This document shows, one piece after another, positions 19,474-29,251 of a stretch of DNA of 64,000 nt. The notes under the pieces are model-generated. The model was not told the DNA's origin, made no database searches, and saw nothing but the letters and a program-made list of their open reading frames with translations. This DNA comes from Bacteroidota bacterium. GTDB lineage: Bacteria; Bacteroidota; Ignavibacteria; Kryptoniales; JAKASW01. The translations under genes were made by a program, and so were the position numbers. The stretch is from the NCBI GenBank assembly GCA_021825585.1, contig JAKAGT010000003.1, positions 62,001 to 126,000 on the forward strand. Direction: 5' to 3'. Each line of letters begins with the position of its first letter. The first letter of the stretch is position 1.

Positions 19474-21309
19474 ATGAACCTGGCGTTGCTTGTTCTTCTT
19501 CCGCTCCTAAGTCTCGGCGGACATACCGGAGCGGTTTCGCAGAGTTTTACCCAAAAATATGATGCAGGGTATAACAAGAGAGCGGACTTTTTCCTTTCGC
19601 TGTATGACACACTTAAGAGTCCGGATTATTATTCCTGCGCAATAAAGTATGCGCGTCATGTGGACCTCGAGACGGCGAACAAGAATGCGCTTCTGCTCCT
19701 GAAGCATCCGACTGGGGACATGTTCTGGATGGTGGCGGTCATGGACATGTACCTGCACGGAAAGGACGACATGTCGCCAGCGGTGAAGGATGCGATCAGG
19801 CATGCGTGGAAGACATATACGCCGTATCGAGGTGACACGGAGAACCACTGGCTGCAATACCACTCGATGCTCTTCCTTGCATCAGAGCAATGGCCGAATC
19901 TGCCTGGAAGCGACTGGTACAATGGCCGGAGTTCGGAGACGAATCTGCGGGACTCGAAGGATTTTCTACTTTCATGGATGAAGGAGACGACGACGATCGG
20001 TTCCGGGGAATTTGATTCGCCTGATTACTTTCCGGAGTATTTCAATCCGCTTGTGCTGCTTGCGGAGTACGCGAAGGATCCTGAGATAAAGCAGATGGCG
20101 AAGATGATGTGCGACTACTACCTGGCGGAATTTGCGACGGAGAGCCTTGACGGACAATTTGTCGGAGGTTACAGCCGCGTGTACGAGCCAGCCGTCTATG
20201 AACCTTCGAAATCAAACGTGAATGCGTATGCCTATCTTTACTTCGATCAGGGAGCCGCGATACATTCCGGCTGGGTGTCGATCGCCGCACTCTCGAATTA
20301 CCGCCCGCCGAGAATTATTTACGAGATAGCTCACGACCGCAGGCATCCATATGTCCACACAGAAATAAAGAGAGTCAGAAACATCATCCGGTATGGTCGT
20401 GAAAGAAATCCAAAAGTATTCAAATACGACTATATCGCCGGGGACTATGCAATCGGTTCGATCCAGGGTGGGATACTCCAGCCGATTCAGCAGCATACAT
20501 GGGGTCTCTTCTTAAAACATGGCAGGCCATACACGACTATCTTCAGCATTCATCCATACTGGTCAGGATTGGAACTCGGGCTTTTCTTCCCCGAGGAGCG
20601 AAAGACCATGATAGCCAGTGTCGCAGCATCGAAAGGTACCTACAACAACCCTAACAAGTGGACTTCCAGCTCTCCTTTCGAGAGGACCTTTCAACATAGG
20701 AATACGATAATTGTTTTGTACGATATTGCGTCGGGTACTAATACCGGGTACATAGACGGATTTTTTCCCAAGACTCTGGATACTCTGTTCACTGATAATG
20801 CGGGGTGGATTGTTGCCAGGGCCGGTGATACGTACATCGGTTGGTACCCGTTGCAGCCATACGAATGGATTAACGTGAATGTGAATTCCGAGAAGCCGTT
20901 CGAAGTGCTTCCGCCGCTTCAGCAGAATCAGTGGAACCTTAAGGGTACGTATCTCATGCTGCGGAGCAAGAAGCTGCAAAACGGGCTGGTGCTCGAGGCA
21001 AGAGACAAGTCGCAGGTTGGTTCATTCAATCACTTCCTGAGCCTGCTTAGGAAGCACAAACCTGTTGCTGACCTGAAGCCGAATCACGTTTCCGTCAGTT
21101 ATCGGACTCTTGAAGGCGAGAAGATGAATTTCACGTTTCCCGATGCCCGCGAGTTGAATGGCAGGAAATTGGACCTAATGGCTTACCGGTACTACAAGGG
21201 GCCATTTCTTAACTCTGCATACGGCAGTCAGGTTGTAACGCTGACGTGCAGGGGAGAGAGAATGGTTTTGAACTTCATGAAGCTTACGATATCCGGAAAC
21301 GGAGACTGA
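19474..21309 (+). CDS. Exported (alpha/alpha)6-type enzyme, candidate polysaccharide lyase or hydrolase
   Basis: A 611-residue protein with a signal peptide (MNLALLVLLPLLSLGGHTGA). GGAG at 19464-19467 lies 6 bases before ATG 19474, which decides the start. The first 350 residues are helical with spaced aromatic and acidic motifs (DTENHWLQYHSMLFLASE, TIGSGEFDSPDY, GGYSRVYEPAVYEPS). The C-terminal third looks beta-rich (KTLDTLF, ARAGDTYIGWYPL, NGLVLEARDKSQVGSF). This toroid-plus-beta-sandwich layout is shared by several lyase families (for example heparinase II/III, PL8), but I cannot match a named family. It lies directly after GH88 and has a tandem paralogue downstream. A lyase role is inference. 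Confidence 0.7.
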   Translation: MNLALLVLLPLLSLGGHTGAVSQSFTQKYDAGYNKRADFFLSLYDTLKSPDYYSCAIKYARHVDLETANKNALLLLKHPTGDMFWMVAVMDMYLHGKDDMSPAVKDAIRHAWKTYTPYRGDTENHWLQYHSMLFLASEQWPNLPGSDWYNGRSSETNLRDSKDFLLSWMKETTTIGSGEFDSPDYFPEYFNPLVLLAEYAKDPEIKQMAKMMCDYYLAEFATESLDGQFVGGYSRVYEPAVYEPSKSNVNAYAYLYFDQGAAIHSGWVSIAALSNYRPPRIIYEIAHDRRHPYVHTEIKRVRNIIRYGRERNPKVFKYDYIAGDYAIGSIQGGILQPIQQHTWGLFLKHGRPYTTIFSIHPYWSGLELGLFFPEERKTMIASVAASKGTYNNPNKWTSSSPFERTFQHRNTIIVLYDIASGTNTGYIDGFFPKTLDTLFTDNAGWIVARAGDTYIGWYPLQPYEWINVNVNSEKPFEVLPPLQQNQWNLKGTYLMLRSKKLQNGLVLEARDKSQVGSFNHFLSLLRKHKPVADLKPNHVSVSYRTLEGEKMNFTFPDARELNGRKLDLMAYRYYKGPFLNSAYGSQVVTLTCRGERMVLNFMKLTISGNGD

Positions 21310-21471
21310 GACAACAGTTTCGCCCCGGATGTGAGGTTGAAGATTTCGGCGGATCGGGCCGGGACGATTTATACCGAATCAATCAACTGAAGCCGGGATG
21401 GCAGTGCTATCCAGGAGTCTTTCTTTTTCCGAATTATTTCCTAACGCAAAACAAGTCTGAAAGAGATACAC

Positions 21472-23243
21472 GTGAACCTGGGATTACTTATCCTTCTTCC
21501 GTTCCTGAATCTGGGGATACACCCCGGAGCGGCATCGCGAATTCAGAAGGAGAATTACGATGCAGGATTCGAAAAGAGGGCGGAATTTATCCTATCAGAA
21601 TATGACACGATGAAGAGTCCGGATTACTACTCCTGCGCAGTGAAGTACGCCAGGCATGTGGATCTGGAGACTGCAGATAAGAACGCACTTCTTCTTCTGA
21701 AGCATCCGGCGGGGGACATGTTCTGGATGATGGAAGTTATGAGCATGTACCTGCATGGGAAGGACGACATGTCTCCTGCAGTTCGTCGGGCGGTTCGGAA
21801 CTCGTGGAAGACGTACACTCCGTACCGCGGGGACACAGAAAATCACTGGGTGCAATATCACACGGCGCTCTTTCTGGCTTCCGAGCAGTGGCCGAACCTC
21901 CCCGGGAGCGATTGGTTCAATGGAAGAAGTTCCAAGGCGAACCTGGAAGATGCGAAGAGTTTTCTCCTATCATGGATGAAGGAGACGACCACTATAGGTT
22001 CGGGCGAGTTTGATTCTCCCGACTATTATCAGGTCTATCTGAACCCGATGCTTCTCCTTGCGGAATACTCCAGGGATCCGCAGATCAAGCAGATGGGGAA
22101 GATGATGGCCGATTATCTCCTCGCGGAGTTCGCGGCCGAAAACCTGGATGGTCAATTTGTCGGCGGCTACAGCCGCGTATATGAGCCGGCAGTTTATGAG
22201 CCTTCCCGGTCTAATTTTTATCCATACGCGTATCTTTACTTCGGCCTGGGCCATGAGATGCATTCGGGGATGGCGACAGTCGCCGCCTTGTCGAACTACA
22301 GGCTGCCGGAAATAATTTACCGCATAGCTCATGATCGCAGGACGCCTTACGTTCACACGGAGATAAAGAGGGTCCGCAATATCTTAAGGTATGGAAAAGT
22401 ACGGAACCCGAAAGTCTTCAAGTATGACTATATCGCGAGAGATTACGCTATCGGCTCGATCCAGGGCGGGTTTCTTCAGCCGATACAGCAGCACACGTGG
22501 GGATTGTTCTTTACGCATGGTTACCCTTACACGACCGTCTTCAGCATAGAGCCTTACTGGTCGGGATGGGAGCTTGCTAGATTTTTCCCTGAAGAGCGAC
22601 TGGCGCTCATCGGTGGCGTCATATCGTCCAACAAAGGTACGTACAACAGGCCGAACAAGTGGACGGGCAGCTCTCCCTACGAGCGCACATTCCAGCACAA
22701 GAACACACTCATAGTGTTGTACAACATTCCTCCGGGCAAGCACACGGAACATGTGGACGGATTTTTTCCGAAGACACTCGATACTCTTATGAGTGACTGG
22801 CATGGCTGGATAGTTGGAAAGGCGGGACGGCTTACTTCGGCTCGTATCCTTTGCGGCCGTATCAGTGGATGGATAAGGGGTTCTACACCGAGCTTTCCAG
22901 TCATGATTCTCAGAACGGGCTGGTACTTGAAGCAAGAGACAAGTCACAAGTCGGCTCTTTCGACAAATTCCTGAGACTATTGAGTGAACACAAGCCTGAT
23001 GTCGACCTGAATCCGAAGCACGTTGCGGTGACTTACGTGACTCTGAATGGCGAGAAGATGCACTTTGTGTTCCCGGACATTCGGGCGTTGAACGGCAAGA
23101 GAGTGAATCTGATGGATTACGAGTATTACAAGGGCCCGTTCCTCGATTCTTCATACGGGAGCCAGGTTGTGAGGATCACCTGTCGCGGTTTAGAGATGGT
23201 TCTCAACTTCAAGAAATTTACAATTACAGGGAACGGAGAATAA
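21472..23243 (+). pseudogene. Tandem paralogue of the preceding enzyme, frameshifted
   Basis: Closely similar to the protein at 19474 over its whole length (shared DTENHW, FLASEQWPNLPGSDW, TIGSGEFDSPDYY, EIKRVRNI, GSIQGG, FDGFFPKTLDTL-like segments). The start is GTG 21472, supported by alignment of the signal peptides (MNLGLLILLP against MNLALLVLLP). Near 22823-22828 one base is missing in the run GGCGGGACGG: the frame passes from GWIVGKAG into nonsense and stops at 22974, while the true continuation GTAYFGSYPLRPYQWMDKG runs in the next frame to 23243. About 22 residues present in the first copy are also absent here (between PYQW and QNGLVLEARDKSQ). Recent decay or a sequencing error are both possible. 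Confidence 0.8.
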
Positions 23244-23345
23244 TAGACTGACACGGAGGTACGGAGCGGCTTTCGGATCGGATGACCAGTTGAAGTATTG
23301 CGGTGCGTTTGCAAAATTAAAAAAATGAAAACGCAGGACATTTAA

Positions 23346-24494
23346 ATGACAGACCAAAGAACATTCTCTACTACTATGACATCAAGGGAGCGGATATTGA
23401 CGGCGATGCGGCGTGGACAGCCGGACCGCGTTCCAGTAATTCCGGATATTTCAAATATGGTTCCCTGCCGTCTCATCGGCAAACCATACTGGGATATATA
23501 CCTTCATGAAGACCCACCGCTGAGTGATGCGTATATCAATGCTGTGAAGCACTACGGCATGGACGGGTGGTATATCTACGACAACCTGACTATGAAAGAG
23601 GAACCGAAGTGGACCGAGCAGATTATCGACAAGAGCGACGATGAAATCAAGGCGAGAAGGTTCGTCGATACGCCGTTCGGGAGACTCGAGGAAATAATGG
23701 CATACCCGGTGAAGGATCCGCCCTGGCGGCTTGAAGGTATGATAAAGGATATAGCGGCCGATTTCCCGAAACTGAAGTGGTACATGGATCAGAAACCTCT
23801 CAACGATACGTGTGCGGATAAGAAGAAAGTGGGTGATTGGGGGATCTTCGGACTCGCGATAGAGACCTTCATGGGCTTCTGGGTAACAATCAGGGATGGA
23901 GGATCGATGCAGGCCGTAATGGATTTTGCCGAACAGCCGGAAATGATGGCTCGAATAAGAGATTACTATCTTGAGTATGTTGACCGTGTTACGCATATAG
24001 CTTTGCGGGACCGGCCCGACGAAATTTTGATTCAGGGATCGGCTTCATCCCTCAGTCTGAGTTCGCCCAGGATTTACAGGAACTTTGACCTTCCCCTGAT
24101 AAAGCTGATCTCTTCCTTGTGCAAAAAGGAGGACCTGATATGCCATCAGCACACGTGCGGGAAATCACGGTTAATCGTCGAGATAAATTATAATGAAACG
24201 GATATCGGCGTGATGGAGCCGCTTGAGCGAGCGCCCGGCGGGGACGTCGATCTTGCAGAGGTAAAAGCGAAGTTTGGCGACAAGTTCTGCCTGAAAGGCA
24301 ACGTCAACACTTTCGAGACCATGCTGAACGGCACGGTTAAGGACGTCGAGGCCGAAGCCAAGTGGTGCATAGACGCCGCGGCGAAGGGGGGAGGTTTCAT
24401 ACTCTCTACCGGAGACCAGTGTGGACGCGATACGCCGGATGACAACCTGTTCGCTTTGGTCGAGACGGCCAAGAACTACGGCAAGTATGCCTGA
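23346..24494 (+). CDS. URO-D-family corrinoid/thiol methyltransferase-like protein (MtaA/CmuA type)
   Basis: A 382-residue TIM-barrel protein of the uroporphyrinogen decarboxylase superfamily. The start reads TSRERILTAMRRGQPDRVP, typical of non-heme members that move methyl groups between corrinoid proteins and thiols. The zinc-ligand pattern is present: HTCGK (about residue 268) and a later Cys in STGDQCGRDTP (about 357). True HemE proteins lack this H-x-C...C pattern. An alternative start is the Met at 23376. It sits between the tandem enzymes and the Gfo/Idh gene, the first sign in this window of methyl chemistry inside a glycan cluster. Confidence 0.82.
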   Translation: MTDQRTFSTTMTSRERILTAMRRGQPDRVPVIPDISNMVPCRLIGKPYWDIYLHEDPPLSDAYINAVKHYGMDGWYIYDNLTMKEEPKWTEQIIDKSDDEIKARRFVDTPFGRLEEIMAYPVKDPPWRLEGMIKDIAADFPKLKWYMDQKPLNDTCADKKKVGDWGIFGLAIETFMGFWVTIRDGGSMQAVMDFAEQPEMMARIRDYYLEYVDRVTHIALRDRPDEILIQGSASSLSLSSPRIYRNFDLPLIKLISSLCKKEDLICHQHTCGKSRLIVEINYNETDIGVMEPLERAPGGDVDLAEVKAKFGDKFCLKGNVNTFETMLNGTVKDVEAEAKWCIDAAAKGGGFILSTGDQCGRDTPDDNLFALVETAKNYGKYA

Positions 24495-24544
24495 AGCCCT
24501 GTTCTAAACCATAGTCACCGAAGAGCAAAGAGTTTCCACCCTGT

Positions 24545-24633
24545 CAATTGTCTAATTCGGGAGGCATACTAGCGCCTGTCGGATTGGCGTCGACAATTGC
24601 GTCGGAACCGGGAGCACCGGTTCAGATGCTCCC
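24545..24633. other. Inverted repeats upstream of the Gfo/Idh operon
   Basis: CAATTGTC (24545-24552) is complementary to GACAATTG (24592-24599), and GGGAGCA (24610-24616) to TGCTCCC (24627-24633). They lie in the 193-base gap after the URO-D gene and could be a terminator or leader structure. No promoter was identified. Confidence 0.4.
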
Positions 24634-24687
24634 ACTTACAGAACAATAACCAAACAATCGAAAACGGAAAGCAGAAAATAGATTCAT

Positions 24688-25704
24688 ATGGAAAAGATTC
24701 GAATTGGAATCATCGGATGCGGCTTAGCGAGTACTTGGCATCTGGATTACCTGATTGGAGATGAACGTGTCGAAGTTGTCGCGTTGACAGATGTCAACCC
24801 CGATAATGTCGCCGCAGCCTTGAAAAAATTGCCTGCCGACAAGAGAGCAGGTGTTGGACAATATGAAGATTACAATGAAATGTTGAAGAAGACCGAGCTC
24901 GATGCGGCATTCGTCCTTACGCCGCACAAGTATCACTACGACCAGGTTAAAGCGTCTCTCGAACATGGCCTTCACGTCCTAGTGGAGAAGCCTCTGACCG
25001 TCTCGTCGGCTGAGTCCGAAGAACTGGTGAAGCTGGCGGACCAGAAAAAGCGCGTCCTGATAGTCGCTTACCAGTATCCTGGAAGGGGCGCCGTCAAGTA
25101 TGTTCACAATGCGGTTAAGTCCGGAGAACTCGGCAACATCCTCTACTTCAATGCGATGCTCGGTCTGCACTGGCACAAGCTGGCGATGGGGTGGAGAAGG
25201 GATCCGAAAATTTCCGAGGGAGGCGTGCTGGTCGACAGCGGCAGCCATTTGGTCGACCTTGTATTACACCTGACGGGTGCTGATGTCGAAGAAATATCGG
25301 CCTTTGCGGACAACGACGGACAGAATGTCGATGTTTTTACCTCGGCACTCGTTCGCTTCGGAGAGGGGCGTACGGGCCTCCTGTCAGCCGTCGGAGGCGG
25401 GCCTTTCTTGCTCGATATTACGATCATCGGAGACAAGGGCGCGATAACGATGCGCGACCTGGAAGCCATAACCCATGTCGACGAGAAGGACTTCATTGGC
25501 GAAATAGGGACGTACCATCAGCACAACAAGTACTCCGCCGACAAGATGCCGCGTGAGACGCTTCCTGCCGGGGAATTTGTGGATGCGGTTTCGTCCGGAA
25601 ATCTTTCGGCTTCCAACGGCAGCCGCGCGGTGAAAGTTGCCAAGTTTACCGATGCCGCATACAAATCCGTCCGAACTAAGAAACCAGTAACACTAACCGA
25701 GTGA
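24688..25704 (+). CDS. Gfo/Idh/MocA-family oxidoreductase
   Basis: A 338-residue cytoplasmic NAD(P)-dependent sugar or polyol dehydrogenase. The N-terminal Rossmann fold reads RIGIIGCGLAS with the acidic residue in ALTDVNPDN, and the family motif EKPL occurs in LHVLVEKPLTVSSAES (about residue 95). The C-terminal beta-sheet domain includes SEGGVLVDSGSHLVDLVLHL with the usual catalytic histidine region. The substrate is unknown, but it is 9 bases from a sugar isomerase gene and in the same operon as a large hydrolase-like protein, so a monosaccharide or its acid is likely. Confidence 0.92.
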   Translation: MEKIRIGIIGCGLASTWHLDYLIGDERVEVVALTDVNPDNVAAALKKLPADKRAGVGQYEDYNEMLKKTELDAAFVLTPHKYHYDQVKASLEHGLHVLVEKPLTVSSAESEELVKLADQKKRVLIVAYQYPGRGAVKYVHNAVKSGELGNILYFNAMLGLHWHKLAMGWRRDPKISEGGVLVDSGSHLVDLVLHLTGADVEEISAFADNDGQNVDVFTSALVRFGEGRTGLLSAVGGGPFLLDITIIGDKGAITMRDLEAITHVDEKDFIGEIGTYHQHNKYSADKMPRETLPAGEFVDAVSSGNLSASNGSRAVKVAKFTDAAYKSVRTKKPVTLTE

Positions 25705-25713
25705 GGGCGGAAT

Positions 25714-26538
25714 ATGAAACTTGGCATCTCGATTGAATTGTACAAGATGAGCGAGCTTGAGGAGAAAGTAGCCGCCGCGGCCGCGTGTGGATTCAAGAAC
25801 TGCCAGATGTTTCTTCGAGAAGTCGAGGTGACTGAAAAAAACGTCGGACGGGTTTCGGAAGTCTGCAAGTCCAACGGCTTGAAAATCGGACCGGTCGGTG
25901 CGTATGCCAATCCGCTGCGTCCCGAAGTAATAACGATGGGATGTAATATGGCGAAGGCGAAGCGCATTATAGAGCTCCTCCCCATGTTCGGGAGCAATGA
26001 AATTGCAATGTGGAGCGGCAGCTACGCCGAAGACGTCCTCGCTTACAGTGAAGGCAATTATGAAAAGGCGGCGATCCAAAAGCTCGCCCGCACATCGGAA
26101 GAAATACTAAAGCTTCTCGAGAGTGTGAACGGTACCCTGATATTTGAGACATACTATACACAGGTCCTTCGTGATGTTTCCTCGGTGCAGGCATTGTTGA
26201 ACCTGGTGAAATCCGACCGCTTGAAAGTGATAATAGACCCGCCCAACTATATTTCGCCCGAAGAGTATCCGAAAAGGCAGGAAAAAATGATCGAGCTGGT
26301 CGACCGGCTTCACACGAATATCGGAGCAGTGCACTTCAAGGACTTCAGGCTTCTGGAGGGCGGGAAATGGGACTATCCGGGCCCGGGTGGAGGAATCATG
26401 GACTATACGCTGTTGATGCAGAAACTGAAGGAACACGATTATCGGTCCTGGGGGATAATTGAGCATGTCACCCCAGCCGAGTATGCATCGGCGAAGTCGT
26501 TCGTAGAATCACACATAACAGCAGTGGGGGCATGGTAA
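25714..26538 (+). CDS. Sugar phosphate isomerase/epimerase family protein
   Basis: A 274-residue TIM-barrel protein of the AP-endonuclease-2-like xylose isomerase superfamily. Metal-binding positions are visible: Glu in TLIFETYYTQ (about residue 147), Asp in VIIDPPNY (about 175), His in AVHFKDFRL (about 208) and Glu in WGIIEHV (about 250). Such enzymes isomerise or epimerise free sugars and keto-sugars, often together with Gfo/Idh dehydrogenases as here. Its stop overlaps the start of the next gene by 7 bases, which indicates translational coupling. Confidence 0.9.
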   Translation: MKLGISIELYKMSELEEKVAAAAACGFKNCQMFLREVEVTEKNVGRVSEVCKSNGLKIGPVGAYANPLRPEVITMGCNMAKAKRIIELLPMFGSNEIAMWSGSYAEDVLAYSEGNYEKAAIQKLARTSEEILKLLESVNGTLIFETYYTQVLRDVSSVQALLNLVKSDRLKVIIDPPNYISPEEYPKRQEKMIELVDRLHTNIGAVHFKDFRLLEGGKWDYPGPGGGIMDYTLLMQKLKEHDYRSWGIIEHVTPAEYASAKSFVESHITAVGAW

Positions 26539-26540
26539 TC

Positions 26541-28874
26541 ATGAAGTTGCGCGAGGCGTTGAAGCAGGCTAAATCCATCATAGCACTCTCGCCAGATGTG
26601 AGAGTCACGGATACTGTGTGCAAAGAGCTGTTGAGAGGCAATCCCAATGCCCGGTACCTGTCGTCCAGCCCGGGCGGTGGACAAGAACCCCCGTATATCA
26701 GAGTCGGGGTTTTGAGCTCCGAATCTGCGTTGAAAGAAAACAACGTGAAGCCGGCAGGTAATTCCGAATGGGGATTCATTAGAACCGACGGAAGTTCCAA
26801 CGTCGAGATCTACGCCAGTGCCCCAGGCTTTCTTTATTTTGCCTTCTCACGGTTGACTGAAGACCTGTCCGATGAAAGTACCGACAGGTTCAAGGACGGT
26901 ATGTTCCTGCACAGAACATTCGTGAACCAGCGGCCCCTTTACGATTTGTTCCTGACGCAGCATGCTCGAAGCGTCGAAGGCTTCGATCGCCCTTCTTACT
27001 TCAGGACGCTCGCACGCCTCGGTTTCACCAATGCGGAAGTGAACGGGCTCGCCTTTCCGGTGCCGCTCGGAAAGGGGCCGAAGGACGAAGTATACACGCG
27101 TTTTTATACGTATTGCCCCTCGTTGGACCAGTTCGTCTCGAGCAAGCTGATTGCAGGCACCTATGATGACGAATACCTCCAGGCGAACCTGAATTACCTC
27201 CGGACAAATGCGGATCTCGCGGAGAAATACGGTCTCACTCCCGGGATTGTCTGTTTCGAGCCGCGATCTGTACCCGAATCGCTCATACAAAGGTACCCGA
27301 TGCTACGCGGGGCGAGGGTGGATCACCCAATGCGGAGTTTCGAGCCGCGCTACAATTTATCTATCGGGCACCCCGTCGTAAGAGATCATTACGCAGAGAT
27401 GATGGCCAACCTGATGAAGGCCGTGCCCAATCTGGGATACATGTCCATCTGGGCCAACGACAGCGGCGCAGGATTCGAGTATACTAACTCTCTTTACGTC
27501 GGGAGAAACGGCGGGGGGTATATTGTGCGCGAGTGGCTCGGCGATACGGAGGTGGAAGTCGCAGCAGCCCACAATATCGTTCGCTTCATGAAGCTTCTCC
27601 GTGATGCAGCCAGAAAGTCAAATCCAAAATTCCGCGTGCTGCTCCGGATGGAGCCGTTCTGGGTGGAGCACGAGCACATAATGAGCAGACTTGACGAGGG
27701 ACTCGATCTTGAGGTGTCCTCGCTTCAAGGGAAGGGGTGGGGGCTTTCTTACGAGCACCCGAAATTCAAGGAGCAGGTGCAGATACATACTACGGCACTC
27801 CATAATAAGTTCGACGCCAAAGAGAAGCCCCATATCGATGTCCTTGCGAAAAGAGGAATTAACGCGGATGTGGTCAGCGCTCCGGGAATTATTTGGAACC
27901 ATGAGCCCTTGATAGGGATAACATTCCCGTATCTGGTTCATGAGAAACTGGCAGACATGCAAAGGGCCGGTGTGAAAAACAACGGAGTCCTGGGAGGGGC
28001 GGTGCCGGAGGAATTCGCTCCGTACAACATCAACCAGGAAGTTATCCGCGCCTTCCAGTCCGACCACGAAATGGATCTGGGGGAACTTCTTGCCAGGAAG
28101 GCGGAGGAGTGGGCCGGAAATGCCGCACCAAGCGCGTTGGAAGTCTGGAGGACTGTAGATGATGCTGTCCGGGCGTTCCCAATTCCTATGTGGATCTACT
28201 CGGCATGGGGTGTCTGGTACAGATTGGCTGTCAGGCCGATCGTGCCGAATATTGACGCCGTACCGGAGAAGGAGCGGCGTTATTACGAGAAGTTCCTCCT
28301 GGCGACGCCGCACAACCGATGCAGGGTAGATTTCAGATATGATGTAGGATTCGATCTCCTTGCTCCTGACAGGGCATGGCGCGCATTCGACTTCATGGAT
28401 AAGAACGTCATCCCCCCGATTGACAAGGCAATGGCACTTCTCGTGGAGGCCAGAAACGACGCAAGTGGAGCCGGGCCGGTGGAATTTATCGAGGATCAGT
28501 TGGAGAGGGTGAAAGGGCTGAGATCATGGATGCTTACGCAGCGGAACGTGACTGCCTGGGTGGCAGGAGTTCACACTTATCTGGAAACTTCGGATCCTGT
28601 GAGAAGAACCGAAAGCAGGAAGGTCCTTCACGACATGGTTCTTTCTGAAATCCGGAACGCCGAAGATCTCCTCGGCCTGTGGAATTCATCGAAGAGGAAG
28701 TGGATGATCCTTTCGGCAGTCGGTGAAACTACGTTTATCTATTACAGGAATTTCGGGGAGTTGTTGAAAAGAAAGATCGCTCTTATGAAGGGGCATGAAA
28801 ACGACGAGCCATACGTCGATCCTGACTACCAGTGGAGGCTATCGACGTTTGATTTCTCCGGGAGCGATGTTTGA
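26541..28874 (+). CDS. Large GH20/GH67-like putative glycoside hydrolase, cytoplasmic
   Basis: A 777-residue protein without signal peptide. The N-terminal 110 residues look like the alpha/beta domain that precedes the barrel in GH20, GH67 and GH84 enzymes (YIRVGVLSSESALK, VEIYASAPGFLYFAFSRL). The middle resembles a TIM barrel (GFTNAEVNGLAFPVP, RGARVDHPMRSFEPRYNLS, YMSIWANDSGAGFEYTN, FRVLLRMEPFW). The C-terminal 200 residues are helical. A paralogue with a signal peptide lies at 42304. I cannot assign a named family; WANDSGAGFE is the most conserved acidic stretch. The ATG at 26532 overlaps the previous stop; the one at 26541 is equally plausible. Confidence 0.7.
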   Translation: MKLREALKQAKSIIALSPDVRVTDTVCKELLRGNPNARYLSSSPGGGQEPPYIRVGVLSSESALKENNVKPAGNSEWGFIRTDGSSNVEIYASAPGFLYFAFSRLTEDLSDESTDRFKDGMFLHRTFVNQRPLYDLFLTQHARSVEGFDRPSYFRTLARLGFTNAEVNGLAFPVPLGKGPKDEVYTRFYTYCPSLDQFVSSKLIAGTYDDEYLQANLNYLRTNADLAEKYGLTPGIVCFEPRSVPESLIQRYPMLRGARVDHPMRSFEPRYNLSIGHPVVRDHYAEMMANLMKAVPNLGYMSIWANDSGAGFEYTNSLYVGRNGGGYIVREWLGDTEVEVAAAHNIVRFMKLLRDAARKSNPKFRVLLRMEPFWVEHEHIMSRLDEGLDLEVSSLQGKGWGLSYEHPKFKEQVQIHTTALHNKFDAKEKPHIDVLAKRGINADVVSAPGIIWNHEPLIGITFPYLVHEKLADMQRAGVKNNGVLGGAVPEEFAPYNINQEVIRAFQSDHEMDLGELLARKAEEWAGNAAPSALEVWRTVDDAVRAFPIPMWIYSAWGVWYRLAVRPIVPNIDAVPEKERRYYEKFLLATPHNRCRVDFRYDVGFDLLAPDRAWRAFDFMDKNVIPPIDKAMALLVEARNDASGAGPVEFIEDQLERVKGLRSWMLTQRNVTAWVAGVHTYLETSDPVRRTESRKVLHDMVLSEIRNAEDLLGLWNSSKRKWMILSAVGETTFIYYRNFGELLKRKIALMKGHENDEPYVDPDYQWRLSTFDFSGSDV

Positions 28875-28975
28875 GCGGCCCCTGACCGAACGGCTCAGGT
28901 CCGCACGCGGCAGACCCCGGTCGTGGTTCGGGAGAGCGCCGCGCGGCAAAATGCGAAAAAGTAGGATGTCGCCTC

Positions 28976-29004
28976 TTGACAAACATTTTTAAATGTAGTA
29001 ACAT
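28976..29004 (+). promoter_or_regulatory. Sigma-70-type promoter for the receptor triad
   Basis: TTGACA (28976-28981), a 17-base spacer and TAACAT (28999-29004). It shares CTCTTGAC and the exact spacing with the promoter at 15336. Predicted start is about 29011, giving a leader of about 564 nt. Confidence 0.68.
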
Positions 29005-29010
29005 AGCAGA

Positions 29011-29045
29011 GATAAAACAGAGTTTTATTAGTAAAACGCGTTTAC
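29011..29045 (+). promoter_or_regulatory. Conserved initial-transcribed element, probable operator, copy 2
   Basis: GATAAAACAG, then TTAGTAAAAC merging into AAACGCGTTT (29034-29043), a perfect 10-bp palindrome with the central CG typical of LacI-family operators. Placed at about +1 to +35 it would block transcription when a repressor is bound. It matches copy 1 at 15371-15409. Confidence 0.58.
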
Positions 29046-29251
29046 CGTTTGGTTCCGGAGCACGAATTGATACGATTAAACCTAATGTGGTGCTTGGCTT
29101 GAAATTCTACCAGAGTCTGTCTGTAGCCCTCTTAAGAGTCGTTGTAATTATCCTATCATACAAAAATTCTCCTCCAAACCTGATCAACATCACTGAGCCT
29201 TTCATGCTCGGATACTTAAAGAACAATAAAATAAACTTCTTGTCTTTGTAC

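Noticed and set aside
23346-24494. HemE (uroporphyrinogen decarboxylase in heme synthesis)
   Set aside because: The H-x-C...C zinc pattern and the neighbourhood fit the methyltransferase branch; no heme genes are near.
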